In this document: in pieces, positions 25,544 through 34,542 of the stretch
Position numbering within the stretch: position 1 is the stretch's first letter
Layout: the number at the start of each line of letters is the position of its first letter
NCBI RefSeq assembly: GCF_011440305.1
Contig: NZ_JAAOIW010000005.1
Span: forward strand, 124,001-188,000
Reading direction: 5' to 3'
DNA from: Paenibacillus agricola
GTDB taxonomy: Bacteria; Bacillota; Bacilli; Paenibacillales; NBRC-103111
Length of the DNA stretch: 64,000 nucleotides
Notes under the pieces: generated by a model
The model's input: only the letters and a program-made list of their open reading frames with translations
Databases searched by the model: none
Told to the model about the DNA's origin: nothing
Position numbers and translations under genes: made by a program

Positions 25544-26722
25544 GTGATTGTTCTGGATAGCGCACTTCCCCAACAACAACCCAAATTCGGCATGCTCCGT
25601 GGCTACAGCTTCGCGTCTTATATGACCATGGCTGTAATCGTGTCTTATTTCCCTTTATACTTCAAATCACTGGGCTACTCCACGATCCAAATTGGGCTGC
25701 TTTATTCTGTCGGACCTATGATCGGGATTATCTCTAATATATTTTGGGGCCTGATGAGCGATAAATATCGGACGGTCAAAAACATATTGATTGTTGTGCT
25801 GCTGGGACAATGGATATTCGCTTTTTTCGTTTTCCAGAGTACCAGCTTTGTCCTATTGCTGCTGTTGATGGCTGCTTTTTTCTTTTTTCAATCGCCCAAT
25901 AATTCTTTGACGGATAGCCTCACTTTACTGAGCATCCAAGGAACCAATAAAAGCTACGCCTCCTTTCGCGTCTGGGGCTCTATCGGCTTTGCTATCGCCT
26001 CCCTAAGCTTCGGAATGATCTTGAAGCAATACGGTGCTGGCCTCACTGTCTATTTGTGCCTGGGAACCATTGCGTTTTCTTTTATTGTATCCACGCAATT
26101 AACGGATGGACGCCGGTCCTCCACAAAAAAGCTCGAATTCAGCGGGTTGGTACAGGTGGTTCGCTCCAAGCGCTTTCTGGCATTTATGTTCATTGTGTTA
26201 GTCTCTTCCGTTTCCCATCGGTTTAACGATGGATTTCTTGCGTTATTCCTCAACCAGCTAGGTGCTGACCAATCGATTGTGGGCTTGTCCTGGTTGGTTT
26301 CGGCGTTAAGCGAGGTCCCTATATTTTTCCTGCTCAGTAAATACGGACACCGCTACAAGGAGCTCCCCCTGCTCATGATTAGCTGCTTCGTCTATGTCAT
26401 CCGTTTTACCTTGATGAGCCAAGTAGAGAACCCGCTGTGGGTTATTGCTATCCAAGCGATGCATAGTATCTCCTTTGGGATCTTTCTCTTTACCGTTATA
26501 CGCTATATTGCGCGGATTATCCCCGATCAATATAGGGCAACCGGGCAAGCCATTCTTGCCGTAACCTGGTCGGGAATAGCCGGTCTGCTTAGCGGTACAC
26601 TTGGCGGCTGGTTATTCCGCGACTTCGGTCCCCATACGATGTATGGAGTTGGTGCTTTATTATCCGCTTCCGCATTGCTCGGCTTCCTGCTCCTTCATCT
26701 ATTCGCGAAAGAATCCGAATAG
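25544..26722 (+). CDS. MFS transporter, paralogue of the 13.7-14.9 kb gene
   Basis: A 392-residue twelve-helix major facilitator of the MFS_1-like group. PLYFKSLGYSTIQIGLLYSV and GLMSDKYRTVKNILIVV closely echo the carrier at 13722-14882. The GTG at 25544 has a poor Shine-Dalgarno and probably depends on coupling to the upstream gene; an ATG at 25592 is possible but would shorten the first segment's lead. The substrate is unknown. Confidence 0.82.
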   Translation: MIVLDSALPQQQPKFGMLRGYSFASYMTMAVIVSYFPLYFKSLGYSTIQIGLLYSVGPMIGIISNIFWGLMSDKYRTVKNILIVVLLGQWIFAFFVFQSTSFVLLLLLMAAFFFFQSPNNSLTDSLTLLSIQGTNKSYASFRVWGSIGFAIASLSFGMILKQYGAGLTVYLCLGTIAFSFIVSTQLTDGRRSSTKKLEFSGLVQVVRSKRFLAFMFIVLVSSVSHRFNDGFLALFLNQLGADQSIVGLSWLVSALSEVPIFFLLSKYGHRYKELPLLMISCFVYVIRFTLMSQVENPLWVIAIQAMHSISFGIFLFTVIRYIARIIPDQYRATGQAILAVTWSGIAGLLSGTLGGWLFRDFGPHTMYGVGALLSASALLGFLLLHLFAKESE

Positions 26723-26822
26723 CCGAGGAACTCCTGTTCCGGCATATCCTCCTCATTTCTTAATAAACTACAACGATTGCAACACAATTGCCCTGAGTAA
26801 CGTCTTATATAGGTGATGGAGC

Positions 26823-26853
26823 AACCAGCATAGCTCTAGCGATGCTGGTTTTG
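26823..26853 (+). terminator. Hairpin, possible terminator before the ABC operon
   Basis: AACCAGCAT and ATGCTGGTT pair around a 10-nt loop with a short T tail. It may end the two-transporter unit or attenuate readthrough into the ABC genes. Confidence 0.5.
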
Positions 26854-26879
26854 CTACGCAAACTCAAAGGAGGGCTAAC

Positions 26880-27572
26880 GTGCTTGCCGTACAACAATTG
26901 TCCCATCGGTTCAAGAATGGTGCTGAAGAGACACCGGTCCTTCATGATATTCAATTCCGTATTGCCAAAGGCGAAATGGTTGCCCTGCTAGGCAGCTCCG
27001 GCTCGGGCAAATCGACCTTATTAAACCTGATGGCTGGCTTAATGAAGCCGACCCACGGCAGCATTCTTATTAATGGCCATGCCATTGAGAAAATGTCGGA
27101 AAACCAGCTCGCGGAATTCCGACGGACGCAAATCGGTTTTATTTTCCAATCCTACGAGCTTATTCCCCACTTAACTGTACGCGAGAATGTAGAGCTGCCT
27201 TTAATTTTTCAAGGGATTAAAGCCAAAAGCCGTAAAGAAAAAGCATTCGCCTTATTAGCCAAGGTCGGCCTAGGGGATAAGGGCGAGATGTTCCCTTCGC
27301 AGTTATCGGGAGGACAGCAGCAGCGTGTCAGTATTGCCCGTTCGCTTGTCACCTCGCCCGCGATTGTCTTTGCCGATGAGCCGACAGGCAATCTGGATAC
27401 CAAAACTGAGGCAGAGATCATTGACCTGTTGATCGAGCTTAATGTTACGTTATCGATCACCTTTGTTATTGTGACGCACGAACTTGAGGTCGCCAAGCGA
27501 ACACAAAGAGTGATCCAGCTGCGCGATGGCTTCCTCGTGGAGAATGAGCCTTGGGCTGGTGAAAACGAATGA
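26880..27572 (+). CDS. ABC exporter ATPase (MacB/LolD type)
   Basis: A 230-residue ATP-binding subunit of a MacB-like exporter. Walker A is GSSGSGKST, the Q loop is FIFQSYELIPHLTV, the signature is LSGGQQQRVSIARSL, Walker B is IVFADEPTGNLD, and the switch histidine is in VIVTHELEVAK. The start is GTG with AAAGGAGGG at 6 nt. It overlaps the permease gene by 4 bp (ATGA), and an adaptor gene follows, so the three encode one export machine. Confidence 0.95.
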   Translation: MLAVQQLSHRFKNGAEETPVLHDIQFRIAKGEMVALLGSSGSGKSTLLNLMAGLMKPTHGSILINGHAIEKMSENQLAEFRRTQIGFIFQSYELIPHLTVRENVELPLIFQGIKAKSRKEKAFALLAKVGLGDKGEMFPSQLSGGQQQRVSIARSLVTSPAIVFADEPTGNLDTKTEAEIIDLLIELNVTLSITFVIVTHELEVAKRTQRVIQLRDGFLVENEPWAGENE

Positions 27573-28972
27573 ATATCGTTGATTATTTGCGGCTTGCGTG
27601 GGAGCAGCTAAAACGGCGGATGGTCGTTACAGCGCTATGTACCATGGGGATCGCCATCGGCTCTGCCTCGATTGTTGTAGCCCTTTCCTTTGGTGAGTCC
27701 ATTAACCATTATAGCCGCGTGCAAATGACCCAATTTATGAATACCGATGAAATTACCATACATAATGGAACGCCTCCGCAAGGTACAAGCACAAGTGCGG
27801 GAAACCCTAATGAAAATAAAACCTATGAGCTTACCAAATCGAAAATAGACATCATGCGCAATCTCCCACATGTCCAAGCCATTGCTACTTACCAAACGAT
27901 GAATGCCCAGCTGTTTGTGCTTGACCATAAGCTAGGCCGGATTAACAATTTGATCGCTACGGAATTGGATACGTTGGTTGATTTTGGTTTTGAATTTCAA
28001 CAGGGCGGACCGTCCGAGCAGGAAAACACGATTATTTTAAGCTACGGGGCGACGATGGGGCTATTTGATGAGCAGCTTTCGGGCTCCGGCATGCCCGGAA
28101 TGAACAGCGGTAACGGGCAAGCCGCCCCCGAGCGCGATAACGAGCAACGATATATAGCGTACCCGCTTTACCAAAAGCAGATAATTTTGAAGCCGCAAAT
28201 TTTCCAAGCTAATGGTGTAGAGATTACGGGTATTCAATTTCCACTCCGTGTTGTAGGCATATTAAAGAAGCCGGAAGGCTCGTCCGACCAGGCTGCCAGC
28301 AATATGAAGACGGCTTTTATTTCTCCGGCACTTGGAAAAAAGCTTCAAGATGCCATAGCAGCAAGCACAAGCACTTCAGCTTCCAGCACAAGCAATGGCA
28401 GCCAGCAGCAGCCAATCCCGGCATATAATGAGGTCAAAATTAAGGCAGATGACAGCACACATGTAGAGCAAATCGAGAACATGATCAAAAAGCTGAAGCT
28501 GTCCACGCAAACCAACCTCCATTATGAAGAACAGATGCAAGGGCAACTGGTAATCCTGCGGTTTATTTTTGGCGGCGTCGGTTTATTTATTCTGTTCGTG
28601 GCCTCCATCTCAATTATCGTGGCAATGACCATGTCCACCCACCAGCGCCGAAGGCAGATTGGGATCATGAAGGTGCTTGGGGCTAATCTAAGCCAAATTC
28701 GCAATATGTTTATTGCCGAATCCGCGTTACTGGGGCTGTTTGGTGGCGCTTGTGGCATTTTATTATCGTATTGGGTCATCTGGGGCATCAATCTCGCTGT
28801 TATTCATTTCTCCCCTCCACAGCCTGGTAGCGATCTGGAAATATTATTTATTAGCGCTTGGATCTTGCCTGTTGGTTTATTTTTTGCTGTGATGACCGGC
28901 GTTTTATCAGGCCTCTATCCTGCTGTCAAAGCATCCCGTACCGATGCCCTAACCGCAATTAAACGAGATTAG
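27569..28972 (+). CDS. ABC exporter permease (MacB/FtsX type)
   Basis: A 467-residue permease. The first membrane helix (about 22-42) is followed by a large extracytoplasmic MacB periplasmic-core-like domain with Gly/Ser-rich insertions, then three C-terminal helices with the FtsX pattern (RRRQIGIMKVLGANLSQIRN and LYPAVKASRTDALTAI at the end). This is the type VII mechanotransmission topology. Overlap with the ATPase gene indicates translational coupling. Confidence 0.93.
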   Translation: MNIVDYLRLAWEQLKRRMVVTALCTMGIAIGSASIVVALSFGESINHYSRVQMTQFMNTDEITIHNGTPPQGTSTSAGNPNENKTYELTKSKIDIMRNLPHVQAIATYQTMNAQLFVLDHKLGRINNLIATELDTLVDFGFEFQQGGPSEQENTIILSYGATMGLFDEQLSGSGMPGMNSGNGQAAPERDNEQRYIAYPLYQKQIILKPQIFQANGVEITGIQFPLRVVGILKKPEGSSDQAASNMKTAFISPALGKKLQDAIAASTSTSASSTSNGSQQQPIPAYNEVKIKADDSTHVEQIENMIKKLKLSTQTNLHYEEQMQGQLVILRFIFGGVGLFILFVASISIIVAMTMSTHQRRRQIGIMKVLGANLSQIRNMFIAESALLGLFGGACGILLSYWVIWGINLAVIHFSPPQPGSDLEILFISAWILPVGLFFAVMTGVLSGLYPAVKASRTDALTAIKRD

Positions 28973-28984
28973 GAGAGCTATATA

Positions 28985-30082
28985 ATGAAGAAAAATACAT
29001 GGCTTATCGCCATCACCTTATTGTTAGTAATCGGCATTACAGGTACACTTTATCTATTAAGCCATCCTCCCAAGCAGGATCAGCAGAACGGCGCACGGGG
29101 CTTATCAGCGATCACATTTAAAGTCACCCGTGAGGACTTGGTCAACACTGTAGAAGTAAAAGGTAAATCCTCCTATCAAAAGGAAACCTATATCAACGCC
29201 CCTTTCTCTGCGGATGTGCAATCATGGGGAGTTAGTGAAGGCATGCAAATTGCCAAAGGCGACAATCTATTTCAGTTAGATGATACCGCTCTGCGTGATG
29301 AAATTGCCCAAATCCAGTCCAATCAAAAGAAAACCGAAATCGACATCCGCATCAGCCAATTCCAGCAGGAAGCAACGAATGGAGCCGATCCCCAGACGGC
29401 CGGGATTTCGGAAACAGAAGCCAAACAAAGGTACGCCCAATCGCAGAGCAAAAAGATGCAAGAGGAAATCAACCAGTTAAATATAGAGCATATGCAGACA
29501 CAGCTAGCACAAAAGCAGGAGAAACGGAAAGCCGCCCAGTTTAATGCTCCAGAAAACGGGATCTTTTTGTTTGAGGGTACCAAAGAGCCCCAATCGGTGA
29601 AAGAAAATGAACGTATTGGCAAAATCGTCGATTTGACGAAGCTGCAGCTAATCTGCCTGGTGGGAGAATACGATCTATTCCGTATCAAGCCGGATATGCC
29701 TGCCGAGATCAAGGTAGATGCGCTAAGAAATACGGTACTGCAAGGCAAGGTTGAAAAGCTGTCCAAATTTGCCAAAAACGGAAACAGCGGTGATTCGAAT
29801 AGTACAACAGCTGCCCAGTTTGAGGTTATCATTTCTTTGGAGCCCAATGACCAGCTCATCGCTGACCTTAGCCTCACAGCTACGATTCATGCAGACAAAA
29901 AACCAGATGCGTTAGTCGTCCATACCCTCGCCATCCAACGTGATAAAGAGCAATATTATGTGATGAAGGACGCGGGGCAAGGTGTTGCTGTCCGCCAGGA
30001 TATTACGATAGGTATGGAAACCCCGGAGAAAACGGAAATTCTAAGTGGCTTGGTAGAAGGAGATACGGTTATCTTGGAGTAA
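28985..30082 (+). CDS. HlyD/MacA-type efflux adaptor
   Basis: A 365-residue membrane-fusion-like protein. One N-terminal anchor (about 5-26) is followed by a lipoyl-like half (ADVQSWGVSEGMQIAKGDNLF), a helical hairpin of about 90 residues rich in Gln and Lys (residues 100-180), and a beta-barrel domain (LICLVGEYDLFRIKPDMPA). It has no lipobox. In Gram-positives such adaptors serve MacB-like exporters in peptide or antibiotic resistance. The gene lies 12 bp after the permease gene. Confidence 0.9.
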   Translation: MKKNTWLIAITLLLVIGITGTLYLLSHPPKQDQQNGARGLSAITFKVTREDLVNTVEVKGKSSYQKETYINAPFSADVQSWGVSEGMQIAKGDNLFQLDDTALRDEIAQIQSNQKKTEIDIRISQFQQEATNGADPQTAGISETEAKQRYAQSQSKKMQEEINQLNIEHMQTQLAQKQEKRKAAQFNAPENGIFLFEGTKEPQSVKENERIGKIVDLTKLQLICLVGEYDLFRIKPDMPAEIKVDALRNTVLQGKVEKLSKFAKNGNSGDSNSTTAAQFEVIISLEPNDQLIADLSLTATIHADKKPDALVVHTLAIQRDKEQYYVMKDAGQGVAVRQDITIGMETPEKTEILSGLVEGDTVILE

Positions 30083-30109
30083 TTCTCTGTCTCCATCTAA
30101 GCTTGGATG

Positions 30110-30138
30110 TTGTCTTTGCTTAGCGAAACCGTTATAAT
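30110..30138 (+). promoter_or_regulatory. Promoter of the nitroreductase gene
   Basis: TTGTCT (30110-30115) and TATAAT (30133-30138) are 17 nt apart, 65 nt upstream of the start codon. Confidence 0.7.
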
Positions 30139-30202
30139 CATTGCTAGATCATAGTACCAAGTCATGAACGAATTCATGCTGGCTTAAAGGGGATAATAAC
30201 CA

Positions 30203-30850
30203 ATGCATTACGACGATTTCAAAACCATATTGCTGGAACGAAGAAGTATCCGCAAATTCACAGAGCAGGATGTAGCTGTGGACGATATCAAAGAGCTGGT
30301 GGACTGTGCACGTTATGCACCAAGCGACACCAATTCCCAAACGTGGGAGTTTATCGCAATTGTCAACCGCACCAAAATCAAAGAGATCGAGCAAATCACA
30401 TGGGACCAATTACATAAAAAAGCAGCCGAGGCCGAAGGACGCGGCTTGAACCGCGAGGCTCGTATGCTGGTCAAATCCTTTGGTCCTTACGCTACCGCTT
30501 TTGCCGATGCACCTGTGTTAATCATTTGCTTGGCAACGCCGTATACGTCCAAATTCCGCGACAAAATATTTGATCCGATCCAGCTTGTGGACGATTCGGT
30601 ATGGGAAGAGGAAGGCATCAAGAGCAGTTGCCTTGCCGCACAGAATTTCATGCTGGCCGCCCACGCGCGCGGCCTTGCTACTTGCCCCATGACAGGGCCG
30701 GTCCTGCTGGCTGCTGAGCAATTGCGCACGTATCTCGACATACCGCCACAAAGCCAGATTAATATGGTCATCTCCTTAGGCTATCCTGTGGAACGTCCGG
30801 GTAAGATGCCCCGCAAAGAAGTAGACGCTATTTTAAGGATTGTAGATTAA
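30203..30850 (+). CDS. Nitroreductase-family flavoprotein
   Basis: A 215-residue FMN-dependent nitroreductase-like enzyme. The FMN contacts RRSIRKFTEQDV near the N-terminus, then YAPSDTNSQTWEF, and a C-terminal SLGYPVERPGKMPRK loop are the family hallmarks. It probably reduces quinones or nitro compounds with NAD(P)H. The central region (about 115-145) carries an insertion relative to the shortest members. It has its own promoter and terminator, so it is monocistronic. Confidence 0.92.
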   Translation: MHYDDFKTILLERRSIRKFTEQDVAVDDIKELVDCARYAPSDTNSQTWEFIAIVNRTKIKEIEQITWDQLHKKAAEAEGRGLNREARMLVKSFGPYATAFADAPVLIICLATPYTSKFRDKIFDPIQLVDDSVWEEEGIKSSCLAAQNFMLAAHARGLATCPMTGPVLLAAEQLRTYLDIPPQSQINMVISLGYPVERPGKMPRKEVDAILRIVD

Positions 30851-30861
30851 GCAGGATTAGA

Positions 30862-30905
30862 TAAAAAACCGTTAGGGCAGATACTCATCCTGACGGTTCT
30901 TTTAT
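30862..30905. terminator. Bidirectional terminator
   Basis: AACCGTTAGG and CCTGACGGTT pair; the minus strand side ends in TTTTTT and the plus side in TCTTTTA. It separates the convergent nitroreductase and mgtC genes. Confidence 0.85.
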
Positions 30906-30909
30906 AGTC

Positions 30910-31446
30910 CTATTCAGTCAATTCTTGCACATCCGAATTTCTATCGTTACTTATTGGTTGTAATTTTTTATATTTTTGCTTTTCAATTAGATTGGCAATT
31001 CTAGCCATGGTCATGCAGAGCGCTACAGCGAATATAACAAAGCTATAGAAACCCGCACCAATACCTATACCCATTCCACCTACGAAAAGGATCATGGCCG
31101 CTGATGTGAGGCCTTTAACCTTCAAACCGTCTTTAAGAATAACACCTGCACCTAAAAATCCAAGTCCTGTCACGATTTGAGCAGCTAGACGCATCGGGTC
31201 CATCATGGTATTCTGATTCACTGTACTAAATTTCCCAACACTATAAATCGAAATTAAAGTAATTAATGCGCTTGCAACGCAAACATACATATAGGTTTTC
31301 AACCCAGCAGGTTTATTTTTGGACTCCCGATCCCAGCCGATAATAAATCCGAGAAGAGCACTAAGAGTTAGACGAATGTATATTTCATAATACTGGATAA
31401 AGTGATTAATTATTTGTTGTTCAAACCAAGTATAAACAATATCCAA
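30910..31446 (-). CDS. MgtC/SapB-family membrane protein
   Basis: A 178-residue protein with four to five hydrophobic segments. The pattern RLTLSALLGFIIGWDRESKNKPAGLKTY, then MRLAAQIVTGLGFLGAGVI and KGLTSAAMILFVGGMGIGIG, is the MgtC/SapB core. MgtC proteins inhibit F-type ATP synthase or act in magnesium homeostasis in other bacteria. The C-terminal cytoplasmic ACT-like part is reduced to a short charged tail. The start is TTG with AAGGAG upstream. A long inverted-repeat structure lies in its upstream region. Confidence 0.9.
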   Translation of the reverse strand: MDIVYTWFEQQIINHFIQYYEIYIRLTLSALLGFIIGWDRESKNKPAGLKTYMYVCVASALITLISIYSVGKFSTVNQNTMMDPMRLAAQIVTGLGFLGAGVILKDGLKVKGLTSAAMILFVGGMGIGIGAGFYSFVIFAVALCMTMARIANLIEKQKYKKLQPISNDRNSDVQELTE

Positions 31447-31533
31447 CCCTATCTTCTCCTTAAATGAATCTATAACAAAGAATTCATATGGGTTCCCTCA
31501 TATATCCTGGCCTTCATATTGCGCTCAAACGTT

Positions 31534-31638
31534 GAAGCGCACTTCTACAAAGTCCCAACGCATTCAATCATCTGAATAGCGAATATGCATCCAACCATTC
31601 CTGGGTCAGCATGCGGAATCCTTTGTAAAGTGCGCTTC
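31534..31638. repeat. 105-bp structured inverted repeat upstream of mgtC
   Basis: GAAGCGCACTTCTACAAAG (31534-31552) and CTTTGTAAAGTGCGCTTC (31621-31638) are complementary apart from one inserted base. The interior can form two more small hairpins (CGCATTCA / TGAATAGCG and ATGC...GCAT), so the whole folds as a three-way junction. There is no clear T run on either strand, so it is not a standard terminator. It lies between the end of the PHP gene and mgtC, both on the minus strand. Confidence 0.65.
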
Positions 31639-31670
31639 TTTTGTCAACCCTTATCAAGTAATAACCTCAA

Positions 31671-33605
31671 TTAATCCATATCTATCCAAACCGGGGAAGT
31701 TGCCGCGAACTCACCGTCCTCCTGATAAATCTTCACAAAATAATAGCGATCCTTGCACGGTAACGTAACCTTATAATCCAACTGCTTACCATCATGTTCA
31801 ACCGTATGCAGCACCTGTCCATGCTCACCGATGATCTCCGCCTTGATGATTCGGCTACCTGTATCCACACCGTACAAAGCCTTAATATCAAAATCGAGAG
31901 TATCGGATCGTTGGATGCGCGAACCCATAATGGCACCGTTCACCTTGAACCAAACCTTCAAATGAAGAGCCGACGTAAAGTAAACACGATGATTTCTGAC
32001 AGCATCGTAGAAGTGCTCTCTCGTCAATTTATCCACCAGTATCGCTGTCCGGAGCGTATTTTGCGTCCCCCACTGCCCATGATGATTGTCCTGGTTGCCT
32101 AAGGGAGATACATGCCAGCCCTTGTCTAGAGCCATGACATAGTAATAGAGCCCTCCAAGCTCCTTTGATTCTATCGGGTTGATTTCTATTAAATGCAGCA
32201 CTTCATCCAACTGCGTGTCGTACGGATCAAATCCATCCAGATGACGCTGGCCGCAGGACCACGGATGATTCCATTGATGGATCGAATCGGGATATTGCTT
32301 CAATGTGTCATAGTACTGCGAAATATCGTTAAATCGGGTTTCATACGTATTGATAAAGAAGTCCATATTATACGTATTCATATGACCGAATTGATTGTAC
32401 CAAGTGGTTTCTGCACCGAACAGGGCGAGGAAAGAGCCATCTTCGGTTTTCTTTTCGGCCATCTGCTGGATATCCACCCATTTGCGGCTTTTATCCCATT
32501 CCAGATAATGATCATAGAGATTGCTGTGCTCAGTAATCGCCAGAAAATCAAGACCAGCCGTATACCGCGCATAATCATACGCATATTCTGGAACTCCTAT
32601 CCCATCTGAAAATCCGGTATGACTATGAAGATTGCCGAAATAGATGTTATACTCGTTATCGATGGGTGTAGGTAAAGCACTAGAGCGAGGCTTTGGCGCA
32701 GGAAAAGGCGACTTTTTGACAAATGCCAGCCAATGTATCATCAAGCTCTGAAGCGGTGCAGCATCTGTAATCACAAGGTAGACGTCATGAATACCTGTTA
32801 ACAGCAACGGATTCGAATGTTCCAGAGAACCAGCCAACATGGACCATCGTTTCCATTGTTTAAACAAACTGATCTCGCCTATCTTTTCTCCGTGGAGATC
32901 GTTCAATCTCACTTCCAAGGTGACTCGTTTTTCTTTATCCAGATCCGTAAAGCCGAATTGTCCACGCAGTTGGTTCACTCCGGCCTCTGTAAAATCTACG
33001 TCGCGGTAAACCAGATAACTACCGACCTCTCCACTGACCAGCACTTGGTCTTGCTGTCCGGGCTCAATATCGTCTACTTCCTTCTCGCAAAATCCGTAAG
33101 CCTGGTCACAAGCAATCGCGGGAAGCTTAAAGGGCGAGACCTTGTTGGGCACAGGTGCTTCTAGTCTTTCCAATTCATGACCGTATACTTGAAAATCACG
33201 AATCTTCGCCGTCTCTCCTGACGAGCAATAAGTGACCGTTACCCTTAAATATCGAGCCCTAAAGGATACGTCATATTGCTCTCCACCGGCCCTCGAAGCA
33301 AGACTATCTTTCTTCTCAACTACGACCTCCCAGTTAAGATTATCCGGGCTGTATTCAATGAAATAGTGCGTAAAGTCGTCTAAACCCGAATCCGTACAAA
33401 TGCTCATCTGCTCGATCTGACAGCACTGCAATAAATCGAGTTTCCACCATTTATAGTACGGCGCACCCGCCCAACATGTATCGTCCCGACCATCAATCGC
33501 TCTTTCTGCTTCAGAACCTTCAATCTGGTCTTCCGCCGTAGCCATTTTGCCTTTGCTTAGCAAAACGACTTGCTTTAAATTTTCTGGTTTATGTTCGATC
33601 ATCAT
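31671..33605 (-). CDS. F5/8C-CBM6-PHP domain metallohydrolase (CehA/McbA-like)
   Basis: A 644-residue protein without signal peptide. Residues 1-142 form an F5/8-type C (discoidin) domain (ERAIDGRDDTCWAGAP, YYKWWKLDLLQ, FIEYSPDNLNWE). Residues about 165-297 look like a CBM6-type carbohydrate module (YRDVDFTEAGVNQLRG, LTGIHDVYLVITD). From 320 comes a PHP metallohydrolase: HSH in NLHSHTGFSDG (His327, His329), ITEHS (His360), then NHPW and DNHHGQWG. It is the last gene of the GntR-SBP-permease-permease operon and is probably cytosolic. The substrate is unknown; cleavage of an imported glycan or glycoconjugate is inferred. Confidence 0.82.
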   Translation of the reverse strand: MMIEHKPENLKQVVLLSKGKMATAEDQIEGSEAERAIDGRDDTCWAGAPYYKWWKLDLLQCCQIEQMSICTDSGLDDFTHYFIEYSPDNLNWEVVVEKKDSLASRAGGEQYDVSFRARYLRVTVTYCSSGETAKIRDFQVYGHELERLEAPVPNKVSPFKLPAIACDQAYGFCEKEVDDIEPGQQDQVLVSGEVGSYLVYRDVDFTEAGVNQLRGQFGFTDLDKEKRVTLEVRLNDLHGEKIGEISLFKQWKRWSMLAGSLEHSNPLLLTGIHDVYLVITDAAPLQSLMIHWLAFVKKSPFPAPKPRSSALPTPIDNEYNIYFGNLHSHTGFSDGIGVPEYAYDYARYTAGLDFLAITEHSNLYDHYLEWDKSRKWVDIQQMAEKKTEDGSFLALFGAETTWYNQFGHMNTYNMDFFINTYETRFNDISQYYDTLKQYPDSIHQWNHPWSCGQRHLDGFDPYDTQLDEVLHLIEINPIESKELGGLYYYVMALDKGWHVSPLGNQDNHHGQWGTQNTLRTAILVDKLTREHFYDAVRNHRVYFTSALHLKVWFKVNGAIMGSRIQRSDTLDFDIKALYGVDTGSRIIKAEIIGEHGQVLHTVEHDGKQLDYKVTLPCKDRYYFVKIYQEDGEFAATSPVWIDMD

Positions 33606-33630
33606 TTTTCACCCATTCAGCAGTATAGTC

Positions 33631-34527
33631 TTAACCTTTAACGGCTCCCATCATAACGCCTTTTACAAAATGCTTTTGGACCAAAGGATACAACAGCAGC
33701 ATAGGAATGCTAGACACCACGATCACGGCATACTTCATGCCCTCGACCAACAACTGTTGTTCCACCAGACTTTCACCATCCCCGCCAGCCATAGCATTCA
33801 TGTTCTCTTGAATCAGTATGCTGCGTATGACCATTTGAAGGGGTAACCGCCAGCTATCATTCAGATAAATCAACGCTGTAAAATATGAATTCCAGTGAGC
33901 AACCCCATAATACATAGTCATTACGGCAATAATCGGCATAGAAAGTGGAAGAACGACTCTAGTTAACGTTCTGATATTGCTACAACCATCGATAAAAGCC
34001 GCTTCTTGCAATTCATAGGGAATTGCAGTCTGAAAATAGGTCCTCATTATAATCAAATTCCATACACTAATTGCGCTTGGAATCACCATTACCCAAAGGT
34101 TGTTGTACAATCCAAGCACATTTTTGTATACCAGATAGGTCGGAATCAGACCGCCGTTAAAGAGTAAGGTGAACGTAAAAATCAATGCCAGTACATGACG
34201 TCCCTTAAAATCCTTGCGAGACAGCGCATAAGCACCCATTGTCGTCATGACAATATTAATCGTCGTTCCAACAACCAAATAGATCAGGGAGTTTCGATAG
34301 CCCAGGATAATATCAGGATTTTGAAACACCTTTTTATAAGCGTTCAGAGTAATATTTTTCGGCAGCAGCCAAAGCTCTCCCTTTATAAGAGCAATCGGAT
34401 CACTAAGGGATGCACTAACTATATACAGCAACGGATAAAGTGTTCCTAGCATAATGATCGTGAGAATCGTATATATCGCAATATCGTATACACGATCTCC
34501 CCAGCTCTCTGTTTTTGCGTGTTCCAT
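33631..34527 (-). CDS. Carbohydrate ABC permease (LplC/YtcP type)
   Basis: A 298-residue permease with six membrane helices and the cytoplasmic EAA loop (EAAFIDGCSNIRTLTRVVLP) that contacts the ATPase. It opens HAKTESWGDRVYDIAIYTIL and ends QKHFVKGVMMGAVKG, as is typical of the CUT1 LplC/YtcP group. GGAGG stands 9 nt from the ATG. It lies 25 bp upstream of the PHP hydrolase gene. No ATPase gene is present, so a shared MsmX-like ATPase is presumably used. Confidence 0.95.
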   Translation of the reverse strand: MEHAKTESWGDRVYDIAIYTILTIIMLGTLYPLLYIVSASLSDPIALIKGELWLLPKNITLNAYKKVFQNPDIILGYRNSLIYLVVGTTINIVMTTMGAYALSRKDFKGRHVLALIFTFTLLFNGGLIPTYLVYKNVLGLYNNLWVMVIPSAISVWNLIIMRTYFQTAIPYELQEAAFIDGCSNIRTLTRVVLPLSMPIIAVMTMYYGVAHWNSYFTALIYLNDSWRLPLQMVIRSILIQENMNAMAGGDGESLVEQQLLVEGMKYAVIVVSSIPMLLLYPLVQKHFVKGVMMGAVKG

Positions 34528-34542
34528 TCTTCGATTCCTCCA

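Noticed and set aside
31447-31670. M-box magnesium riboswitch upstream of mgtC
   Set aside because: None of the conserved M-box segments is present; only an unclassified inverted repeat is seen.
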